Source: a virus. From it: a stretch of 64,000 nucleotides of DNA. Numbering within the stretch: the stretch's first letter is position 1; each line of letters begins with the position of its first letter. Below are positions 58,275-64,000 of the stretch, piece by piece. The stretch is taken from the IMG/VR virus record IMGVR_UViG_3300027573_000021, positions 37,341 to 101,340 of that record, one strand, 5' to 3'. The position numbers were made by a program, and so were the translations under genes. The notes beneath the pieces were generated by a model. The model searched no databases. It was not told the DNA's origin and saw only the letters and a program-made list of their open reading frames with translations.

Positions 58275-60682
58275 TGAACACCAAGTATCTTAACAATAAA
58301 CAGAGGATAAGTCAGAGAAAGAAAGATGCAAATGATAAACAGTGGTATAAGGATCAGGCAAACCTGTTAGATACTAAATCCTTTAATGGTACAAATTTCA
58401 TGGCCTTTAGTGGCCTCTCAGAATATAAGCGCAAGAAAGTCAACTATGACTTATTCAATAACATCATAGACATACAGGATTTCACTTATGTATGTCAGCC
58501 CTTTGGTTCAGAGGTAGGAGACCTCCCCGCAAATTTCACCAACAGGGATATAGTTTCAGGAAAGATAAAAGTTCTCATGGGCATGGAGATGAAGATGCCT
58601 TTCTCATGGAAGGTAGTAGCTGTCAATGAAGATGCTACTACCAGAAGGGAGCAGAAGGAGACTGAACTGCTGAAAGAGTTTGTGACATCACAGGTGATGA
58701 GACCCATAAGAGAGCAGATTGAAGCACAGGTCATGGCTCAGACCAAGGGAAGGAAGCTCACCCCTGAAGAAGAACAACAACTTAAACAGCAGATAGAAGA
58801 AGAGACCAAAGCACAAACTCCTGAAGAAGTAAGAAAGTACATGGTAAGGGATCATCAAGACCCTGCTGAAGCCATGACTCATCAAATTCTGGAGTACCTC
58901 ATCCTCAAGGAGAAAGTGGCAGAAAAGTTTAATAAGGGCTGTAAACACTCCCTGATAGCCGGAGAAGAAATATATTGGGTAGGTATTCTCAATGGTGAAC
59001 CCTGTCTTAAAGTCATTAATCCCTTATTCTTTGACTATGATAAATCTCCTGACCTTGATTATATTGAAGATGGAGAGTGGGCAGTATATGAATACAGGCT
59101 CTCTCCTTCAGAAGTAGTAGCCAGCTTTGGTTCTGAACTTTCTGAAGATGATATTGATAAAATCTACACCTATCATCATAATCCCGGAGCTGCTCTCAGG
59201 GATGCTGAATTCACTTTCAATGAAGATTACAATGATCCTTATACTATAAGGGTAGTCCATGCTACATGGAAGTCTCTGCGCAAAACTGGATTCCTGACCT
59301 ATCTTGATAAGAACAACAGGGAGCAAATGAAGCTGGTGGATGAGAATTACAAGTTCAATGAAATGGCAGGGGATATCACCCTTGAATGGGAATGGCTACC
59401 TGAAGCTCATGAGTGCTATAAGATTATGAGTGACATCTTTGTTTATGCAAGAGCCATCCCAGGTCAGCATAAGGACTTGGACAATCTCTATGTCTGCAAA
59501 CTTCCCTACTGTGGTGCAACCACTGATAACCTCAATTCTCCTGTCACCTCTGCAATGGACAGGATGAAGGGATATCAGTACTTCTATGATGTTATTCTCT
59601 ATAGGGTTGAATTGATGATGGCTTCAGACAAAGGAAAGAAGCTGGCCATGAACCTAAACTCTATTCCCAAATCTGCTGGTATTGATATCAATAAGTGGAC
59701 TTACTTCTTTGAGGCAAACTCTATTGCATGGCTTAATCCCAATGAGGAAGGCAACAGGGGAGGAGGAGATGTTACCAACATGGTGAAAGAAATTGACATG
59801 TCCCTTGCCTCATCCATTGACCAGTATATCAAATTTGCAGAATATATTGAACATAAATGTGGAACAAGCATTGGGGTCACTCCACAGATGGAGGCACAGA
59901 TTGGCCCTAATGAAGCAGTGTCAAATACAAGGCAGAACTTGGTTCAGTCCTCTCATATCATTCAGCCTTACTTTGAGCTGCACAACTCTGTCAAAGGCAA
60001 TGTCCTTGAGAGATTAGTAGAGACAGCCAAAGTAGCTTATGCTGGTTCCAAGCCACGCAAGCTGGTCTATATCCTTGATGATATGACCTATAAGATGATC
60101 ACTATTGATCCTGAACTACTGGATTCCTCCACTTATGGTCTGTTCATATCCAATTCTTCCAAGGCTGCTGATGCCAAAAGAGCAGTGGAAGGCTTAGCCC
60201 AAGCTGCTATGCAGAATCAGCAGGCTGACCTTGCTGATATCATCAAGGTTATCAGGTCTGAATCTGTTACTGAGGCTGAAGACTTACTGGAAGTTGCACA
60301 AATTCGTAAATCTGAAGAAGCCCAAGCTTCTGAACAAAGAAGGATTGAAGCTGAACAACAGGCAAGGCAGGCTATCTCAGCAGAGAAACAAATAGACAGG
60401 GAACATGAGATCAATGTCATCATTACCAAGGAGAAAGAAAGAAGAAAGACTGTCATTCAACAGCAGGCTATTCTTTCAATGGGCTTCAATGAAGATAAAG
60501 ATATGGATCAGGATACTGTACCTGATGTACTGGAAGTTGCTAAATATGGGGTTGATGCTGAGATCAGGCAAAGAGAGCAGAGTCTTAAGGAAGAACAATT
60601 CAGGCATCAGAAGAATGTGGATAAAGAGAAACTTAAGATTGAAGATAAAAAGGCTTCTAAACAGTTAGCACCAGCCAAATAA
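58274..60682 (+). CDS. Portal protein
   Basis: The 802-residue protein follows terL by a one-base overlap and precedes the scaffold-like and capsid genes. Its size matches crAss-like portals. Features include a charged helical insertion near 125-200 (Glu/Gln-rich), a beta-rich core with FDYDKSPDLDYIEDG near 255, and a long C-terminal coiled coil of Glu/Gln/Lys (660-790), as in the barrel of podovirus portals. It forms the dodecameric ring for DNA passage. Confidence 0.82.
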   Translation: MNTKYLNNKQRISQRKKDANDKQWYKDQANLLDTKSFNGTNFMAFSGLSEYKRKKVNYDLFNNIIDIQDFTYVCQPFGSEVGDLPANFTNRDIVSGKIKVLMGMEMKMPFSWKVVAVNEDATTRREQKETELLKEFVTSQVMRPIREQIEAQVMAQTKGRKLTPEEEQQLKQQIEEETKAQTPEEVRKYMVRDHQDPAEAMTHQILEYLILKEKVAEKFNKGCKHSLIAGEEIYWVGILNGEPCLKVINPLFFDYDKSPDLDYIEDGEWAVYEYRLSPSEVVASFGSELSEDDIDKIYTYHHNPGAALRDAEFTFNEDYNDPYTIRVVHATWKSLRKTGFLTYLDKNNREQMKLVDENYKFNEMAGDITLEWEWLPEAHECYKIMSDIFVYARAIPGQHKDLDNLYVCKLPYCGATTDNLNSPVTSAMDRMKGYQYFYDVILYRVELMMASDKGKKLAMNLNSIPKSAGIDINKWTYFFEANSIAWLNPNEEGNRGGGDVTNMVKEIDMSLASSIDQYIKFAEYIEHKCGTSIGVTPQMEAQIGPNEAVSNTRQNLVQSSHIIQPYFELHNSVKGNVLERLVETAKVAYAGSKPRKLVYILDDMTYKMITIDPELLDSSTYGLFISNSSKAADAKRAVEGLAQAAMQNQQADLADIIKVIRSESVTEAEDLLEVAQIRKSEEAQASEQRRIEAEQQARQAISAEKQIDREHEINVIITKEKERRKTVIQQQAILSMGFNEDKDMDQDTVPDVLEVAKYGVDAEIRQREQSLKEEQFRHQKNVDKEKLKIEDKKASKQLAPAK

Positions 60683-60765
60683 AAAAGCTATTAAGCAACT
60701 TTCTTAAAAGTTCAGTTTTAAACTGTAATAAATTCAACTTTCAAACTTTAAATTTACACAGGATT

Positions 60766-62166
60766 ATGGCAAAGACAAACACAGCATCAAATCCTTTGGC
60801 AGGTTTTGGATTTGATGGAGATTCTGAAGACTTCTTCGGAATTACCTCAGAAAAACTTGAATCTCAGACAAGTAAGACAATCAAAGAAGTAAAGAAATCT
60901 CCCGCAGAATTAGAAGATGATCCTGATGATGACCTTGGAGATTCTACAAACTTCGATGATGCAAAGCCCAAAAAGAAATCAAAGGGGTCAGATGAGGAAG
61001 AGGATGATTTAGACCCTGAGAACATGGAGTTTTTCACTGACAAGCCTGCACCTCCTAAGAAGAAATCAGTAAAAGCTCAGGATGATGAAGAAGAGGAAGA
61101 AGAGGTCACTCCAAAGAAAACTCCTAAGAAGGGAGGTAAAAAAAAGGATGAGGAAGAAGAGGAGGAACCTGATCCAGATGATGATGATGAGGATGCTCCA
61201 GTAGTGAAGAAGAAGAAACCAGCTAAAACTGATGAGCAGGAAGAGGAGGAAGATGAAGAGCAGATTGAGAAGGATAAGGAGTTCTACACTACATTGGCAC
61301 TGGAGCTGAAAGAAAAAGGAATACTTGAACACATTGAGATAAAGAAGGGTACAAAGCTCACTGAAGACCAGTTCTTTGAATTACAAGCAATGGAAGTTGA
61401 TGAAAGATTTCAGGAAGCTCTTGAAGGCTATGCCAAAGACCTTGACCAAGATGGTAAGGATTTCCTGAAATTTAAAAAGGATGGTGGCAGAACCTCAGAT
61501 TTTGTTGCTGTCTATGTCACTGGTACTCTTGGCCTTGATAAATTTGATAGTAGCAAGCCTGAACAGGTTGATGCTGTTATCAATCACTATCTTACCAAGT
61601 ATGAAAAAGTAACTGGTGAAGACTTGGAAGACAGGAAGGAATTCATCAAGGACAAAGGACAGGAGAAGATCAAAGCTGAAGCATGGTATGATAAGATCAA
61701 GACTGCTGAAGATAAGAACAAAGATGCCCTGATGAAGGCACAGGAGAAAGCCAGTAAGCAGAGAGAGATTGATGCAAGGGATTTTGAAGATGACTTCTCT
61801 AAGGTGCTGGATAAAACTGAGGCAGTAGGTATGTTTCCCATTGGTAAAGCTGAAAGAAAAGAGCTTAACAGTTACATCAACAGGGCAACAGTGAAGGTAG
61901 GGCCTAACAGGTATGTTCCTCCTGTAAATGCAGAACTTTCAAGGATACTAAGAGCAGAAACAGAAAAGGATAAGCAGGATTTAATCATCCTTGCAAAGCT
62001 CCTCAAAAATAACTTTAAGATAGACGATGAACTGATAACTGAGATTGAAACCAAAGTTGTCAAGAGAACAAAGTCTAAATTACAGGAAGCTAAAAAAGGA
62101 GTGAAGCCATCCTCTTCAGGATCATATACTAAGAGATCAATGGCAGACTACTTTGAAGAAGGTTAA
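60766..62166 (+). CDS. Acidic scaffold-like protein
   Basis: Residues 40-170 are an extreme run of Asp/Glu/Lys, probably disordered. The remaining 300 residues are helical and charged, ending in a Ser/Gly-rich basic tail. Placement between portal and capsid genes and this composition suit a scaffolding or head-morphogenesis protein. No protease is apparent. The 83-base gap upstream contains a CAGTTTTAAACTG palindrome. Confidence 0.55.
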   Translation: MAKTNTASNPLAGFGFDGDSEDFFGITSEKLESQTSKTIKEVKKSPAELEDDPDDDLGDSTNFDDAKPKKKSKGSDEEEDDLDPENMEFFTDKPAPPKKKSVKAQDDEEEEEEVTPKKTPKKGGKKKDEEEEEEPDPDDDDEDAPVVKKKKPAKTDEQEEEEDEEQIEKDKEFYTTLALELKEKGILEHIEIKKGTKLTEDQFFELQAMEVDERFQEALEGYAKDLDQDGKDFLKFKKDGGRTSDFVAVYVTGTLGLDKFDSSKPEQVDAVINHYLTKYEKVTGEDLEDRKEFIKDKGQEKIKAEAWYDKIKTAEDKNKDALMKAQEKASKQREIDARDFEDDFSKVLDKTEAVGMFPIGKAERKELNSYINRATVKVGPNRYVPPVNAELSRILRAETEKDKQDLIILAKLLKNNFKIDDELITEIETKVVKRTKSKLQEAKKGVKPSSSGSYTKRSMADYFEEG

Positions 62167-62197
62167 GTAATTTAAAATAAAACAAAAACTTGTTACA

Positions 62198-63655
62198 ATG
62201 GCAAGACTATTAAACAGATTAATCACTAAGCAAATGCCTTGGCATGCTAATATGACGGAGCTGAACCACCTTGGTGCAGCTTTACTCATTAAGCCAACAG
62301 TGTTTGAACCCAAGATGACACAGTTGTTCACATCTGAGAGATACTCAGATAACCCCCTGACAACTATGCTGGCTGGCAAACAACAAAAGACAATCAATAC
62401 TACTGTCTGGGAGTGGACAATGAAGGGTGCAAACACCAGACCATTGATAGTGATTGAGAATGTTGAACCATCTGCCAATTTAACTCCCGGAAGATTTAAA
62501 CAGACCTTCAAGCTGAAGCTTGATGAAGACTGGTATGTTCCCGGTGATATTCTCCATCCTGGGTCAAGTAATAAAAAGTGGCAGGTACGTGTAACAACAC
62601 AATCCTTCAAACATGGTAAGGGCTTCATTTATGAAGTAAGAGGTATGTGGGATGATCCTACAGTTTCCTTACCAATCAAGTACCTGTCTCCCAATCAGCA
62701 ATGGGCCAAGCTTTACTCTCAATATGAGGAAGCTGCTGAACAATCTGGTTCTACTCAGTACAGCCTGCCTATTGCTTTGCAAAACAGGATGTCTCGTTTC
62801 AGGAAGAAATACAGGGTAACTGGTGATGCTGCCAATGAAGTGCTGGCTATCAAGATACAGGATAGCAAAGGCAGGTGGCATGATTCATGGGTAAAATATG
62901 CTGAAGTTGAATACTGGGAACAGTGGTACAGGGAGATTGAAAGAGGCTACTGGTATTCCCGCAGCACTGACACTGTGCTTGGTGCCAATGGCAGACCAAT
63001 CTATTCTGGCCCCGGTGTTCAGGAACAACTGGAAGACTCCCACCAACACTTTTATTCTCACCTGTCTGCCCCCTTAATAGAAGAATACCTGATGGATATC
63101 TTCTACAGCAGGGTAAAACCCGGAGCTACAAGAAAAATTAAAGGCTTCAGTGGTGAGTATGGAATGATCCAATTCCACAGGGCTATACAATCATGGTCTG
63201 AAAAGAGAAGGGGCTTTATACAAGTGGTTGATAAAGTTCTCATTGACAAGACAACATCAGCCTACCATGAGAATGCCCTTGTTGCCGGCTTCCAATTTGT
63301 AAGATATCGCATGGCTAATGGTGCTGAACTGGAACTGGTTCACAACCCTCTTTATGATGACAGGGAAATCAATTTTGAGATTGATCCTGTAACAGGTTAT
63401 CCTGTTGAATCTCAAAGAATCACCTTCCTTGATTTCAATGGCAAGGGTGAAATGGGCACCAATGTCCAGCTTGTTGACAGGGCAAATAGCTTCAAGCTTG
63501 GCTATGTACATGGTTTGCATACTCCTTATGGGCCTGTGAACAAAGGTTCTATGGCACATAGCGGTGACTATTATGAAATGCATGTGCAAAAACAGTGTGG
63601 TGTCCACATTGAAGATGTGACAAGATGTGGTGAACTCATCCTGTCCCGTAACTAA
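62198..63655 (+). CDS. Major capsid protein (crAss-like HK97 fold)
   Basis: The 485-residue protein begins with MPWHANMTELNHL in its first 25 residues, followed by TSERYSDNPLTTMLAG and VWEWTMKGANTRPL, which resemble the start of crAss-like capsid proteins. The middle contains RGFIQVVDKVLIDKTTS and FQFVRYRMANGAELELVHNPLYDD, a typical P/A-domain arrangement. A strong terminator follows, as expected for a highly expressed gene. Confidence 0.82.
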   Translation: MARLLNRLITKQMPWHANMTELNHLGAALLIKPTVFEPKMTQLFTSERYSDNPLTTMLAGKQQKTINTTVWEWTMKGANTRPLIVIENVEPSANLTPGRFKQTFKLKLDEDWYVPGDILHPGSSNKKWQVRVTTQSFKHGKGFIYEVRGMWDDPTVSLPIKYLSPNQQWAKLYSQYEEAAEQSGSTQYSLPIALQNRMSRFRKKYRVTGDAANEVLAIKIQDSKGRWHDSWVKYAEVEYWEQWYREIERGYWYSRSTDTVLGANGRPIYSGPGVQEQLEDSHQHFYSHLSAPLIEEYLMDIFYSRVKPGATRKIKGFSGEYGMIQFHRAIQSWSEKRRGFIQVVDKVLIDKTTSAYHENALVAGFQFVRYRMANGAELELVHNPLYDDREINFEIDPVTGYPVESQRITFLDFNGKGEMGTNVQLVDRANSFKLGYVHGLHTPYGPVNKGSMAHSGDYYEMHVQKQCGVHIEDVTRCGELILSRN

Positions 63656-63692
63656 AGTTTATGTTTTCATTGCTTTGATATATCCTCCGAGG

Positions 63693-63723
63693 GGTGGAGG
63701 AGACTAGCCTCCACCTTCTTTTT
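63693..63723 (+). terminator. Intrinsic terminator after the capsid gene
   Basis: GGTGGAGG (63693-63700) pairs perfectly with CCTCCACC (63708-63715), followed by TTCTTTTT. Confidence 0.85.
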
Positions 63724-63768
63724 AAGACTAAGATCAACACATTTATTAACGACAAAAACTGAATTATT

Positions 63769-64000
63769 ATGGCACTAGCAGATGAGATCACAGATTTTGA
63801 TCAGGTAGCTGAAGCGAGACCAAGACAATCACAGATTATTTCAACAACAATGCCTGCACAGATACCTGATCCCGCAGCAATAAAAGTTGAAGTAAGACCA
63901 CTGGACAGGAAATCATGGCATGGCAAGAAAGGGAAAGAGTCCTTTGCACAGCCAAAAGCAGTTGAAGCTCTTTATGAACATACAACTGGTAAATATGCCA
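63769..64000 (+). CDS. Virion gene following the capsid, 3'-truncated
   Basis: The ORF starts at 63769 (MALADEITDF) and runs off the window; 77 residues are visible. They are polar, Pro/Lys-rich and without a recognised motif. A gene of about this position after the capsid is usual in crAss-like phages and is thought to be a head or neck protein. Confidence 0.6.
   Translation, partial: MALADEITDFDQVAEARPRQSQIISTTMPAQIPDPAAIKVEVRPLDRKSWHGKKGKESFAQPKAVEALYEHTTGKYA

Noticed and set aside
1-64000. Stop-codon reassignment as found in some crAss-like phages
   Set aside because: TAA, TGA and TAG all end genes with sensible spacing (for example TAG at 55953, TGA overlaps in many ATGA junctions), and no gene is interrupted by an in-frame TAG or TGA.

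Overview
The window is part of a large double-stranded DNA phage genome that looks like a crAss-like phage (order Crassvirales) of a Bacteroidetes host. The evidence is the linked order of a 771-residue terminase, an 802-residue portal, an acidic scaffold-like protein and a 485-residue capsid protein. It is supported by very large virion-cargo-type ORFs on the same strand, by an oppositely oriented replication module (family A polymerase, TOPRIM primase, DnaB-like, SF1 and SF2 helicases, uracil-DNA glycosylase, ThyX), and by gene starts with A-rich leaders and almost no Shine-Dalgarno sequences. TAA, TGA and TAG all end apparent genes, so the standard code is used. These assignments come from recognised motifs and gene order, not from a database search.

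Layout. At 1-6119 (+) lie the end of a cargo-type protein with a zinc-peptidase motif and a complete 1527-residue protein. From 6211 to 47332 everything is on the minus strand, read from high to low coordinates. The far upstream part (about 38-47 kb) has short secreted, lipoprotein or zinc-binding genes, a stand-alone RNA polymerase alpha-CTD-like protein, and a noncoding zone rich in inverted repeats. Next come the SF1 helicase, DNA polymerase, SF2 helicase, DnaB-like helicase, a rearranged P-loop ATPase, a possible ssDNA-binding protein, primase and UNG (24-37 kb). Then follows a cassette of ubiquitin-like, E2-like, JAMM and E1/ThiF proteins (19.5-24.3 kb), then RusA-like and PD-(D/E)XK nucleases, dNMP kinase, methyltransferase, ThyX, a GroES-like protein and a MazG-like protein (11-19 kb). 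The rest, down to 6.2 kb, is small unknown genes with several signal peptides and lipoboxes.

From 47871 the plus strand carries virion genes: a fibre/adhesin-like set including an Asp-box protein and a protein of about 17 tandem repeats, a small membrane protein, a run of small conserved genes, a tRNA-Cys(GCA), then terminase, portal, scaffold-like protein, major capsid protein and the start of a further gene. The two modules diverge from about 47.33-47.87 kb and converge at a hairpin at 6.14-6.21 kb.

Main points of interest: (i) the four-part ubiquitin-like cassette, resembling the PRTRC arrangement but inside a phage replication operon; (ii) a G-rich motif in six copies, lying between terminators and the next minus-strand transcript, a candidate phage promoter; (iii) many intergenic elements with perfect 7-11 bp closing stems around smaller hairpins, several ending in T-runs; (iv) a P-loop ATPase whose Walker B unit lies before Walker A; (v) a free alpha-CTD-like protein.
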